Positions 8,405-15,950 of a stretch of DNA of 40,152 bases are shown here, piece after piece. The stretch comes from Methylobacter sp. (lineage in GTDB: Bacteria; Pseudomonadota; Gammaproteobacteria; Methylococcales; Methylomonadaceae). Under the pieces are notes generated by a model. The model had not been told where the DNA came from and did not search any database. It saw only the letters and a program-made list of their open reading frames with translations. The stretch's first letter is position 1. The number at the start of each line of letters is the position of its first letter. The position numbers and the translations under genes were made by a program. The stretch lies in contig JAUXXQ010000041.1 in the NCBI GenBank assembly GCA_030684815.1, forward strand, positions 1 through 40,152, in the 5' to 3' direction.

Positions 8405-8995
8405 CTACTTTTTGTCCCTGATCTGTTGCAATTGCTTTTTGACAACATATTTAATCAGCAATTCCCTATCCTCTTCGCTCATATTGATAAAATCGACACC
8501 GACAAAATACGGATGCTGCCTGTCATTGGAAGTGCTTTTTTTACAAAAAACAACGCGGCCATAAGTCACCACAACCGCTAAGCTTGATGCCAGCAGCAGC
8601 TTGACTTCCAGATAATCATCTTCTTTAAGCTCATCTTCACAATCAAAAGCGATGCCTGTTGCACTGATGTTAACATTGCGGGTCTCGCTTTCCTTGACTT
8701 CAAAACTCTGCATCATGATAGCTTGCGCCAACAGTTCAAACTTGCTGTCCATTAATTTTAAGTAATCCGCCACATCCGGCAAATCCTTTTCTATCCGGCG
8801 CAATAGCACGGTTGATTCTTGCGATGCAAGCCCCATGGCTGTTGACAACGAACAGTTATTCAGCATATTTCCGGAAATACGATGGGGTTCGGTTACCGTC
8901 GCCTCGTCTACTTTTTTATAAAATAGATTGATTTCGTCATCAATTCGAAAAAAACCCCTCCGCTCTTCAGATTTTGCCATATTGGGCAGCTCCAT
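8405..8995 (-). CDS. PilZ-domain protein, probable cyclic di-GMP receptor
   Basis: A 196-residue cytoplasmic protein without signal or membrane segments. The N-terminus has EERRGFFRID, with the paired arginines typical of the first PilZ half-site. A helical middle part follows (about 50-110). A PilZ beta-barrel then carries NVNISATGIAF, matching the (D/N)xSxxG half-site, and ends with the PYFVGVDFINMSEEDRE strand-helix found in many PilZ proteins. It probably binds cyclic di-GMP and acts on motility or surface behaviour, but its partner is unknown. An AGAGG sequence nine bases upstream favours the ATG at 8995 over the internal Met6. A TATAAT reading on the minus strand lies at 9033-9038. It precedes birA-coaX and may be in the same transcript. 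Confidence 0.85.
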   Translation of the reverse strand: MELPNMAKSEERRGFFRIDDEINLFYKKVDEATVTEPHRISGNMLNNCSLSTAMGLASQESTVLLRRIEKDLPDVADYLKLMDSKFELLAQAIMMQSFEVKESETRNVNISATGIAFDCEDELKEDDYLEVKLLLASSLAVVVTYGRVVFCKKSTSNDRQHPYFVGVDFINMSEEDRELLIKYVVKKQLQQIRDKK

Positions 8996-9145
8996 TATCT
9001 ACAACCTCTAAACTGACTATTAATAGGGTTTAATTATACTCATCGCCATTCAACCTTCGCCAGTTTATTGTTTGTCACTGTAGTAGACCCTTGCCTGCAA
9101 TACGCGTTAAACTTAACGGAACGTTATAACCGGATAAAAAAAATC

Positions 9146-9272
9146 ATGCATGATAAATTTGTTTGGAATAAATTTGCACTTGCCCGAAGTGTGTATCGCA
9201 AGACAGCCATGCATGACAAATCCGCCGGGAGCGGATTTGCACTTGCCCGAAGGGGGCATGGCAGGGATAGCC
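9146..9272 (+). repeat. Two tandem copies of a ~64-bp hairpin element abutting hypA
   Basis: Copy 1 (9146-9208) and copy 2 (9209-9272) both begin ATGCATGA and share TTTGCACTTGCCCGAAG. A third ATGCATGA begins at 9273 and is the hypA start itself. Each copy holds an 8-bp stem with a 5-base loop: AAATCCGC/GCGGATTT at 9218-9238 and AAATTTGT/ATAAATTT at 9155-9175. The stems differ at three positions by paired changes (C-G to T-A) and once by a G-T pair, so pairing is kept while sequence changes. The two copies can be read as part of one open frame, but that looks incidental. Confidence 0.8.
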
Positions 9273-9614
9273 ATGCATGAACTTTCGCTCTGCGAAAATA
9301 TTTTGCAGGTTTTAGAGCAACAAGCAGAAAGCCAGCAATACCATAAAGTTAAAACAGTATGGCTGGAAATCGGTGCTTTAGCCTGTGTTGAAATTGATGC
9401 CTTGCGTTTCAGTTTTGATGCTGTCGTACAAGGCTCGATAGCCGAACAGGCCAAGCTTGAAATCATCGAAATACCCGGCCAAGCCTGGTGTACAGCGTGC
9501 CAGCGTAATGTGGCCGTGCAGCAGCTATACGATTTATGCCCACATTGCGGCAGCTATCATTTGCAAGTCAACAGCGGAGATCAAATGCGAATCAAAGAAC
9601 TGGAGGTAGAATAA
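9273..9614 (+). CDS. hypA: Hydrogenase nickel-insertion accessory protein HypA
   Basis: Delivers nickel, together with HypB, to the large subunit of [NiFe]-hydrogenase. The 113-residue product begins [11 protein letters not shown], where His2 is part of the nickel site. It has the structural zinc site made of two CxxC pairs, Cys73/Cys76 and Cys89/Cys92. The frame is open further upstream to 9150, but the added residues come from the tandem repeat. The ATG at 9273 gives the family length and the canonical MHEL start, with AGGGA six to eight bases upstream as ribosome site. The stop codon overlaps the hypB ATG by one base (TAATG), indicating translational coupling. Confidence 0.95.
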   Translation: MHELSLCENILQVLEQQAESQQYHKVKTVWLEIGALACVEIDALRFSFDAVVQGSIAEQAKLEIIEIPGQAWCTACQRNVAVQQLYDLCPHCGSYHLQVNSGDQMRIKELEVE

Positions 9615-10405
9615 TGTGCGGTATATGCGGCTGCGGCGAGGGCCATTCCCACTCGCATGATCACGAACATCCTCACGACCATGACCATCATCACGAACAT
9701 GTTGCGGAACATGCTCATGCGCCGGGTTTAAGCAAGTTTCGGATGGTGCAAATTGAACAGGATATTCTGGCCAAGAATAACCGCTATGCCGCTGAAAACC
9801 GTAGCTATTTCGGCGAGCGCGGCGTATTGGCGTTAAATCTGGTGTCCAGTCCCGGTTCCGGTAAGACCACACTGTTGACAGAAACTATCGCCCGGCTGAA
9901 AGACGATCTTGACATTGCGGTCATTGAGGGCGACCAGCAAACCGCCCGCGATGCCGAGCGTATCCGCGCCACCGGCGTAGCGGCCGTGCAAATCAACACC
10001 GGCAAAGGCTGCCATCTTGATGCGCACCGTGTCGGCCACGCGGTCGAAAGTCTGGAACTGAAACAACACAGCTTGTTGTTCATCGAAAACGTCGGCAATT
10101 TGGTTTGTCCATCATCATTCGATCTGGGTGAAGCGCACAAAGTAGTAATTTTGTCAGTCACCGAAGGCGAAGACAAGCCGATTAAATACCCCGATATGTT
10201 CCATGCCGCCGATTTTATGATTTTGAACAAGACCGACCTGTTGCCGTATCTGGATTTCGACACTGAGCAATGCATACAGTACGCAAAACAAGTCAATCCG
10301 CGCATCAAGATCTTGTCGTTATCCGCTAAAACCGGCGAAGGCATGGACAGCTGGCTGCGCTGGTTAAAAGCCGAATTGGACTTGCAGCGTATTGATTATG
10401 CGTAG
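9614..10405 (+). CDS. hypB: Hydrogenase nickel-incorporation GTPase HypB
   Basis: GTP-dependent metallochaperone that passes nickel to the hydrogenase large subunit with HypA. The 263-residue protein begins [10 protein letters not shown], carrying the N-terminal high-affinity nickel cysteines. A stretch of about 15 histidines follows (residues 11-35), able to store nickel or zinc. The SIMIBI-class GTPase domain has the P-loop SSPGSGKTT near 79-86, [14 protein letters not shown], the [16 protein letters not shown] switch region and NKTDLLPY. The start chosen is the ATG overlapping the hypA stop; a longer open frame from 9536 runs through hypA in another frame and is discarded. Downstream, a short palindrome and a small unrelated gene separate it from hypC. 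Confidence 0.96.
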   Translation: MCGICGCGEGHSHSHDHEHPHDHDHHHEHVAEHAHAPGLSKFRMVQIEQDILAKNNRYAAENRSYFGERGVLALNLVSSPGSGKTTLLTETIARLKDDLDIAVIEGDQQTARDAERIRATGVAAVQINTGKGCHLDAHRVGHAVESLELKQHSLLFIENVGNLVCPSSFDLGEAHKVVILSVTEGEDKPIKYPDMFHAADFMILNKTDLLPYLDFDTEQCIQYAKQVNPRIKILSLSAKTGEGMDSWLRWLKAELDLQRIDYA

Positions 10406-10421
10406 CGACCTGCTGTAAAAC

Positions 10422-10438
10422 GGTGCGCACTGCGCACC
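10422..10438. repeat. Short GC-rich palindrome after hypB
   Basis: GGTGCGCA and TGCGCACC form a perfect 8-bp inverted repeat around a single central base, 17 bases after the hypB stop. It could fold into a REP-like hairpin and stabilise the hypAB message. There is no T-run after it, so it is not a typical intrinsic terminator. Confidence 0.5.
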
Positions 10439-10462
10439 CTAACAACCTGTATTACTGAAATC

Positions 10463-10732
10463 ATGTCAGAACTGGAAAAAACATTCGATATTCTATACGG
10501 AATTTACAATAAGCATCGGAGGCAGTATCCAGAGAATTCTCGCGGCTCCGAGCAGATGTGTTTGATGTGGTCAACGGCTGATCCTCCAGATGAAATTGAA
10601 GGCACAGAGCCATTTAATGATATTGAAGAGGCTTTTAATATTGCTATTGATGATGAAGATGCACTTGAATTGTATGACATGACATTAAAAGAGGCTTCAA
10701 TAAGAATTCTTGAGATTCAAGGAGTGATGTAG
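10463..10732 (+). CDS. Small acidic protein of unknown function
   Basis: An 89-residue open frame lying between hypB and hypC. I do not recognise the family. The product is acidic, mainly helical in appearance, without signal peptide or membrane segment, and has a central tract DPPDEIEGTEPFNDIEEAF followed by a helix rich in Asp and Glu. Its base composition is more AT-rich than the flanking hyp genes, which suggests a later insertion. No good ribosome site precedes the ATG. The encoded sequence is of balanced composition and does not look like a shadow of another gene, so it is probably real, but its role in hydrogenase maturation is doubtful. Confidence 0.55.
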   Translation: MSELEKTFDILYGIYNKHRRQYPENSRGSEQMCLMWSTADPPDEIEGTEPFNDIEEAFNIAIDDEDALELYDMTLKEASIRILEIQGVM

Positions 10733-10863
10733 GGCGTGGCCGGACTTAGCTTACGAATCCAAGAAAATTCAGCAGCTTAGCCTAACTCAACGTTCCAGCG
10801 GAGCTTTGCGATCCGCGTCATTCGTGTTCTATTTTTCTAACTACCTTAATCAAAAGTAAAACT

Positions 10864-11127
10864 ATGTGCCTAGCCCTACCCGCCCAAATCGTTGCCCTCG
10901 ACTCAGTCAATAACATGGCGACCGCATCAGTCGGCAATGTCAAAGTCGAAGTGTCATTGGCCTTAGTCGATGATGTCGTGCTCGGCGATTATGTGTTGGT
11001 GCATGTCGGTTATGCGCTGAATAAAATCGACGAGGACGAAGCCTTAAAGACCCTGGCCTTGTTTGCCGAAGCCGGATTAATGTCAGAAGTATGTTTCAAT
11101 CCACATTCGACCTCATCTGCCAAATGA
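10864..11127 (+). CDS. hypC: Hydrogenase maturation chaperone HypC
   Basis: Small chaperone that, with HypD, carries the Fe(CN)2CO unit and transfers it to the hydrogenase large-subunit precursor. The 87-residue product starts MCLALPAQIV, with the essential Cys2 of the HypC/HupF family, and has the conserved GDYVLVHVGYAL segment with its histidine, followed by the helical ALKTLALFAEAG end. The length is at the family average. It is 131 bases after the small unknown gene and 155 before hypD, much looser than typical hyp operons. The gaps carry repeat-derived sequence (for example TTCGTGTTCTATTTTT at 10821-10836) and a series of hairpins. Confidence 0.93.
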   Translation: MCLALPAQIVALDSVNNMATASVGNVKVEVSLALVDDVVLGDYVLVHVGYALNKIDEDEALKTLALFAEAGLMSEVCFNPHSTSSAK

Positions 11128-11139
11128 CTTGTCTTACGA

Positions 11140-11256
11140 CAATCCATCGACATATGGAGGTCGGTGGATTGCCTCGCCGTAAACGACGAGGTCACCTGAA
11201 AGGGTAACGATGCTAAAGCATCGTTGTCAACGTTTAACAAATCTCCCTGAAGGGAG
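11140..11256 (+). other. Cluster of four consecutive hairpins between hypC and hypD
   Basis: Four inverted repeats follow one another. CAATCCATCGAC (11140-11151) pairs with GTCGGTGGATTG (11160-11171) over 12 bp with one G-T pair. CCTCG (11172-11176) pairs with CGAGG (11187-11191). AACGATGC (11206-11213) pairs perfectly with GCATCGTT (11218-11225) around TAAA. CTCCCT (11243-11248) pairs with AGGGAG (11251-11256). The last ends 26 bases before the hypD ATG. None is followed by a T-run. The arrangement could be a structured RNA spacer or a set of REP-like insertions; no known riboswitch was recognised. Confidence 0.6.
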
Positions 11257-11282
11257 AGGTCTCAAATCAACAAGGAAATTTG

Positions 11283-12389
11283 ATGAAATACATCGACGAA
11301 TTCAGGCAGCAAGACCTCGCTAAGCAGCTGTCCAAAGCAATTGCGCAAAGCGTCGATCCTAAACGGCATTACCGTTTGATGGAATTTTGCGGCGGCCATA
11401 CTCATGCCATTTTCCGCTACGGCGTGCAAGACCTGATGCCGGACAATGTCGAATTTATCCACGGCCCCGGCTGTCCGGTTTGTGTATTGCCGACTGGGCG
11501 CATCGACAATGCCATTCAATTGGCCGAGCGCCCGGACGTGATTCTCTGCACATACGCCGATTTGATGCGGGTTCCTGCTACTGGCCGCAACAGCTTGCTG
11601 AAAGCCAAGGCGGGCGGTGCCGATATTCGGATGATTTATTCGACCCAAGACGCGCTAAAAATCGCCAGGGAAAACCCCGAAAAACAGGTGGTATTTTTCG
11701 CTATTGGTTTTGAAACCACCACGCCGCCGACCGCTGTTGCAATCAAGCAAGCGCAGGCCGAGGGGTTGATTAATTTCTCAGTGTTCTGCAACCATGTACT
11801 GACCCCGGCCGCGATGCAGGCGATATTGGATGCGCCGCAACCGGTCGCGATTGATGCTTTTCTTGGGCCGTCCCACGTCAGCACAGTTATCGGCAGCCAA
11901 CCTTATGAAACATTTGCCGAGCACTATGCCAAGCCGATTGTCATCGCCGGTTTCGAGCCGCTGGACGTGATGCAGTCGGCGCTGATGCTGATCCGCCAGC
12001 TCAACGAAGGCCGCCATGAAGTTGAAAACGAATACAGCCGCGCCGTCACCCGGCAAGGCAACCAGAAAGCGCAAGCGCTGGTGCAGGAAGTATTCGAGTT
12101 ACGGCCGCAGTTTGAATGGCGCGGTTTAGGCTTGATTCCCGACAGCGCGTTAAAACTCAAAGCCGCTTATGCCGACTTCGATGCCGAACAACGCTTTGAT
12201 ATGCCTGCAATCCAAGCCAGTGATGTTAAAGGCTGCGAATGTCCGGCTATTTTGCGCGGCGCGAAAAAACCGCAGGATTGCAAGTTGTTGGGCACGGTTT
12301 GTACGCCGGAGAATCCGATGGGCTCTTGCATGGTGTCGTCGGAAGGGGCTTGTGCTGCGTATTGGTCGTATGGGCGGCTTAGAAATTGA
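11283..12389 (+). CDS. hypD: Hydrogenase maturation protein HypD
   Basis: [4Fe-4S] protein that forms the scaffold with HypC on which cyanide and CO ligands are assembled on iron for [NiFe]-hydrogenase. The 368-residue protein has the motifs FCGGHTHAIFRYG near residue 38, GPGCPVCVLP near 65, and IGFETTTPPTA near 145. The C-terminal cysteine cluster comprises CECPAILRG and a later GTVCTPENPMGSCMVSSEG. The start is the ATG at 11283, with AAGGA seven bases upstream; a TTG three bases earlier is not needed. hypE and hypF do not follow, and the next gene is hisC, so the set is completed elsewhere or through paralogues. Confidence 0.96.
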   Translation: MKYIDEFRQQDLAKQLSKAIAQSVDPKRHYRLMEFCGGHTHAIFRYGVQDLMPDNVEFIHGPGCPVCVLPTGRIDNAIQLAERPDVILCTYADLMRVPATGRNSLLKAKAGGADIRMIYSTQDALKIARENPEKQVVFFAIGFETTTPPTAVAIKQAQAEGLINFSVFCNHVLTPAAMQAILDAPQPVAIDAFLGPSHVSTVIGSQPYETFAEHYAKPIVIAGFEPLDVMQSALMLIRQLNEGRHEVENEYSRAVTRQGNQKAQALVQEVFELRPQFEWRGLGLIPDSALKLKAAYADFDAEQRFDMPAIQASDVKGCECPAILRGAKKPQDCKLLGTVCTPENPMGSCMVSSEGACAAYWSYGRLRN

Positions 12390-12457
12390 GGCAGTAGTAA
12401 ACTATCACTTTAAAGAACACCGATGACACTGATTAAACGCGGGTTATCAACTTAACA

Positions 12458-12516
12458 CGGGACAGACCTTCCAGGTTTTAAAAACCTGGAAGGTCTACTT
12501 CGGCATGCTTGTCCCG
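12458..12516. repeat. Perfect 16-bp inverted repeat nested in an outer inverted repeat
   Basis: AGACCTTCCAGGTTTT (12464-12479) is followed, after one base, by its exact complement ending at 12496. CGGGAC at 12458-12463 and GTCCCG at 12511-12516 form an outer 6-bp arm with a bulge of unpaired bases on the right side. It lies 68 bases after hypD and may end that transcript or be a mobile palindromic repeat. To the right, 12541-12604 holds ATCCGTTCC and CTGCGCAGTTAT, a diverged relic of the repeat family seen at 6517-6656. Confidence 0.7.
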
Positions 12517-12649
12517 CTTTAAATGGGAAGCCATTAAACGGATAGTCACTGATTAAAAAATCCGTTCCTCATGTCATCATTTTTAGCAGCCGCTGCGCAG
12601 TTATCATCAACTTTTCCTTATAATTTAGCTGGTTAAATAAATCTCAAAT

Positions 12650-13738
12650 ATGACCCAATCCAATCTGGTTTCCTCTATTTTTCGCAAAGAAATTCAGGCT
12701 ATGTCCGCTTATAAAGTGGCCGACGCGACTGGTTTAATTAAACTGGATGCGATGGAAAATCCCTACAGCTGGCCCGAAGACATCAAGAAAAACTGGCTGG
12801 AGATGTTAAAAGACTGTCCTTTAAACCGTTATCCCGACCCTGAAGCCCGGCAATTAACGGCAACCATTAAGCGTCTGAATCAAATACCGGATCAATTTGA
12901 CGTGTTGCTAGGCAACGGTTCCGACGAAATCATCCAGTTATTGTTAATGGCGTTGCCGCCCAGCGCCTCGGTGTTGGCGCCGAATCCCGGTTTTGTTATG
13001 TATAAACAACTGAGCCTGTGCCTGGGTTTGGCTTATCACAGTATCCCGTTGCTAGAGGATAGCTTTGATCTGGACTTGCCGGCCATGCTGGCAGCCATAA
13101 AACAACACCAACCCTCGGTCATTTTCTTGGCTTATCCAAATAATCCCACCGGCAATTTATTTTCCGAAGCGTCGATTCGGGACATCATAAAAGCCGCCCA
13201 AGGCTTGGTGGTGATTGATGAGGCCTATGCGCCTTTTGCCGATGCCAGCTTCATCGGCAGCCTGGGGCAATATGACAATCTGCTGGTGATGCGCACCGTG
13301 TCAAAACTAGGGCTTGCGGGTTTGCGCCTGGGCTACATTGCCGGGATACCGGACATTATCGAGCAACTGCATAAAATACGCCTGCCCTACAATATCAACA
13401 GCCTAACCCAGCTTAGCGCCGATTTTGCATTGTCCAACAAGGCTTTATTCGACCGGCAAACACAGCAGATTTGCGCCGAACGCTCAGTTGTACTTGGTCG
13501 GCTTAATGCGCTAAATGGCATTACCGCTTATCCCAGCGCAGCCAACTTTATTTTATTTAAAACACCCAAAAACAGGGCTGACGATATATTCGCCTCGATA
13601 AAACAACAAGGCGTATTGATTAAAAACATAAGCGGTCAAGGCGGCCTACTAGCCGATTGTTTGCGGGTAACCATAGGCACGCCGGAAGAAAATACAGCGT
13701 TTACATCCGCATTAACAAAAAGTTTGCTCACTTTGTAA
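12650..13738 (+). CDS. hisC: Histidinol-phosphate aminotransferase HisC
   Basis: PLP enzyme that transaminates imidazole-acetol phosphate to histidinol phosphate in histidine synthesis. The 362-residue fold-type I aminotransferase has LDAMENPY near residue 32, NRYPDPEARQL, LLGNGSDEIIQLL, YPNNPTGN near 162 and VIDEAYAPF. The PLP lysine is Lys219 in SKLGLAGLRLGY. The length is usual. The ATG at 12650 is used here; an internal ATG at residue 18 (12701) would also leave the core intact, and neither has a convincing ribosome site. It stands alone without other his genes, so a broader role toward aromatic substrates is possible but not visible. Confidence 0.93.
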   Translation: MTQSNLVSSIFRKEIQAMSAYKVADATGLIKLDAMENPYSWPEDIKKNWLEMLKDCPLNRYPDPEARQLTATIKRLNQIPDQFDVLLGNGSDEIIQLLLMALPPSASVLAPNPGFVMYKQLSLCLGLAYHSIPLLEDSFDLDLPAMLAAIKQHQPSVIFLAYPNNPTGNLFSEASIRDIIKAAQGLVVIDEAYAPFADASFIGSLGQYDNLLVMRTVSKLGLAGLRLGYIAGIPDIIEQLHKIRLPYNINSLTQLSADFALSNKALFDRQTQQICAERSVVLGRLNALNGITAYPSAANFILFKTPKNRADDIFASIKQQGVLIKNISGQGGLLADCLRVTIGTPEENTAFTSALTKSLLTL

Positions 13739-13879
13739 ACAAAAAAATTAACCCTGTTATTGTCTTTTCTAAAACAACAATATATCGCAATATCATGGGG
13801 TTGTGCATTACACATGGTATTAAGGCCGTTTTAATACTAAAAGCGACGCTATAAGCACTTCAAATCTTATAACCGCTAG

Positions 13880-13888
13880 TGGTATATT
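13880..13888 (+). promoter_or_regulatory. Extended -10 promoter for petABC
   Basis: TGGTATATT at 13880-13888 fits the extended -10 pattern TGnTATAAT with one mismatch. TTCAAA at 13859-13864 is a four-of-six match to a -35 box with an 18-base spacer. Transcription would begin near 13895, about 52 bases ahead of the petA ATG. Upstream, GTATTAA and TTAATAC around 13818-13837 form a weak AT-rich hairpin that might end hisC transcription. Confidence 0.45.
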
Positions 13889-13946
13889 GGCGGCGGAAAA
13901 ATAATGCGCCCTTAAGAAGCGCAGACCTAATCAGGAGAGTTTTATA

Positions 13947-14546
13947 ATGAATACTAAAGGCGTAGACCAGTCCAAACGCCAGTTTTTAACCTCGGCTTTG
14001 ACCGTCGTTGGCGCAGTCGGCACAGGTTATTTAGCAGTTCCTTTTCTTGCTCAAATGCAACCCAGTGCTAAAGCCATGGCGGCTGGCGCGCCTGTTGAAG
14101 TTGACCTCAGCAAAATGGAACCCGGCCAATTAATCAGGGTGGCATGGCGGGGAAAACCGGTATGGATACTCAACAGAACCCCCGAGGTTCTGGAAACACT
14201 AAAAACACTGGATAATGAACTGAGGGATCCGCTCTCAGAGGAATCCATACAGCCGGAATCAAGCAAAAATCCGGTGCGCTCGATTAAACCGGAAGTTTTT
14301 GTTGCAGTGGGCTTGTGCACCCATTTAGGTTGCTCGCCTACATTCCGTCCTGAAATAGCGCCTAATGATCTGGGTGACAAATGGAAAGGCGGGTTCTTCT
14401 GCCCATGCCACGGTTCATGGTTTGACTTGGCTGGCCGCGTTTATCAGGGAGTGCCCGCGCCGACCAACCTGGAAATCCCCCCTTACCGCTATATCACCGA
14501 TACCCAGTTGATTATTGGCGAAGCCCCAGAGGAAGAAAGCGTATGA
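13947..14546 (+). CDS. petA: Ubiquinol-cytochrome c reductase Rieske iron-sulfur subunit
   Basis: Takes the first electron from ubiquinol at the Qo site and passes it to cytochrome c1. The 199-residue protein has a twin-arginine-like N-terminus (SKRQFL, with Lys-Arg in place of Arg-Arg) and a single membrane helix at about 15-35. The [2Fe-2S] ligands lie in the two boxes CTHLGC (Cys124, His126) and CPCHGSW (Cys152, His155), with the disulfide partners Cys129 and Cys154. An AGGAGAG ribosome site lies nine bases before the ATG. Its last codon and stop overlap the petB start (ATGA), making petA-petB-petC an operon. Confidence 0.96.
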   Translation: MNTKGVDQSKRQFLTSALTVVGAVGTGYLAVPFLAQMQPSAKAMAAGAPVEVDLSKMEPGQLIRVAWRGKPVWILNRTPEVLETLKTLDNELRDPLSEESIQPESSKNPVRSIKPEVFVAVGLCTHLGCSPTFRPEIAPNDLGDKWKGGFFCPCHGSWFDLAGRVYQGVPAPTNLEIPPYRYITDTQLIIGEAPEEESV

Positions 14547-15949
14547 AACGTAGCCGCATAACTGAATGTAACGATTGGTTTTTGGAGCGTTTTCCGCTGA
14601 CCAAGCTCTGGAATGAGCACATGACGCATTATTACGCGCCGAAAAACTTTAATTTCTGGTATTTTTTCGGCTCACTGGCTTTGCTGGTGCTGGTCAACCA
14701 AATTTTGACCGGTATCTTTTTAACCATGAATTACAAACCGGACGCCAAACTGGCGTTCGACTCCGTAGAATACATCATGCGCGATGTGAACTGGGGCTGG
14801 CTGATCCGCTACATGCACTCGACCGGTTCATCGGCCTTTTTTATCGTGGTTTATCTGCACATGTTCCGAGGCCTGCTGTACGGCTCGTTCAAGCACCCGC
14901 GTGAACTGGTCTGGATTTTCGGCATGCTATTGTTTGTTGCCTTGATGGCCGAAGCCTTCATGGGCTATCTGCTGCCTTGGGGGCAAATGTCTTACTGGGG
15001 CGCGCAGGTTATTATCTCGCTGTTCAGCGCCATTCCGGTAATTGGCGATGATTTGTCACTCTGGCTCAGAGGCGACTATGTGGTTTCCGATGCGACCTTG
15101 AACCGGTTTTTTGCCTTCCATGTGATTGCCGTGCCATTGGCTTTAGTCATGCTGGTATTCCTGCATATCGTGGCCCTGCATGAAGTCGGCTCCAATAACC
15201 CTGACGGCATTGAAATCAAGGAGTCGAAAGACCCTTGGGGCCACCCTGTCGACGGCATCCCATTTCATCCTTATTACACGGTGAAAGATTTAGTCGGCGT
15301 CGGCGTATTTTTATTGTTTTTCGCCACGATTATTTTTTACATGCCGGAAATGGGCGGTTACTTTCTCGAACACGCCAATTTTATCCCGGCTGACCCGATG
15401 AAAACGCCGGAACATATCGCCCCTGTCTGGTATTTCACGCCTTTTTACGCCATTTTAAGGGCCATTCCCGATAAGTTTGCTGGTGTCATCGGCATGGGCG
15501 GTGCTATTGTCGTGCTGTTCCTGTTGCCTTGGCTAGACCGCAGTCCGGTCAAGTCCATCCGCTACCGTGGCGGCATTTACAAAAAAGCCTTGTGCCTGTT
15601 TGTGATCAGCTTTTTGGCTTTGGGCTATTTGGGCACGCAACCGGCAACACCGACAGCCACAATTGTCGCACGATTTTTTACTGCAATTTACTTCGGCTTC
15701 TTCCTGCTGATGCCGCTGTATACCCGCTGGGAAAAAACCAAACCGGTACCTAAGCGATTGACCTCAGTACACAGCATTGAGGAACAACTGCCCGCGTTAA
15801 TCGAAGAAATTGTACATATAAAACACGGATCTAGCGAGATTGGGCACGCTGCTTTTAAAGGCGCTTCTTTTACCATAACACCTAACCCCAAAGGCATAAA
15901 AAACGTTCTCGGTCGGTTAGTAAAAAATATAAAAGGGAGCCTGGATTAA
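14543..15949 (+). CDS. petB: Cytochrome b subunit of the bc1 complex, with a long C-terminal tail
   Basis: Membrane core of the bc1 complex, with the Qo and Qi quinone sites. The 468-residue protein has eight expected helices. Heme ligands are His92 and His106 in helix B, His193 and His208 in helix D. The Qo motif normally written PEWY reads PVWY here (294-297), lacking the glutamate; PVWY variants are known in some proteobacteria. After the last helix (ending about 393) about 70 charged residues follow, longer than the short tails of many bacterial cytochromes b. The sequence begins at the ATG overlapping the petA stop and is followed by petC after one base. Confidence 0.96.
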   Translation: MKRSRITECNDWFLERFPLTKLWNEHMTHYYAPKNFNFWYFFGSLALLVLVNQILTGIFLTMNYKPDAKLAFDSVEYIMRDVNWGWLIRYMHSTGSSAFFIVVYLHMFRGLLYGSFKHPRELVWIFGMLLFVALMAEAFMGYLLPWGQMSYWGAQVIISLFSAIPVIGDDLSLWLRGDYVVSDATLNRFFAFHVIAVPLALVMLVFLHIVALHEVGSNNPDGIEIKESKDPWGHPVDGIPFHPYYTVKDLVGVGVFLLFFATIIFYMPEMGGYFLEHANFIPADPMKTPEHIAPVWYFTPFYAILRAIPDKFAGVIGMGGAIVVLFLLPWLDRSPVKSIRYRGGIYKKALCLFVISFLALGYLGTQPATPTATIVARFFTAIYFGFFLLMPLYTRWEKTKPVPKRLTSVHSIEEQLPALIEEIVHIKHGSSEIGHAAFKGASFTITPNPKGIKNVLGRLVKNIKGSLD

Positions 15950-15950
15950 T

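Noticed and set aside
8395-8448. Upstream ATG start for birA
   Set aside because: It would overlap the PilZ gene by 44 bases and add 18 polar residues not found before the helix-turn-helix in relatives such as E. coli BirA.
9068-9280. 70-codon frame across the tandem hairpins before hypA
   Set aside because: It reads through two repeat copies and stops inside hypA; its internal similarity follows from the DNA repeats and no ribosome site or family is seen.
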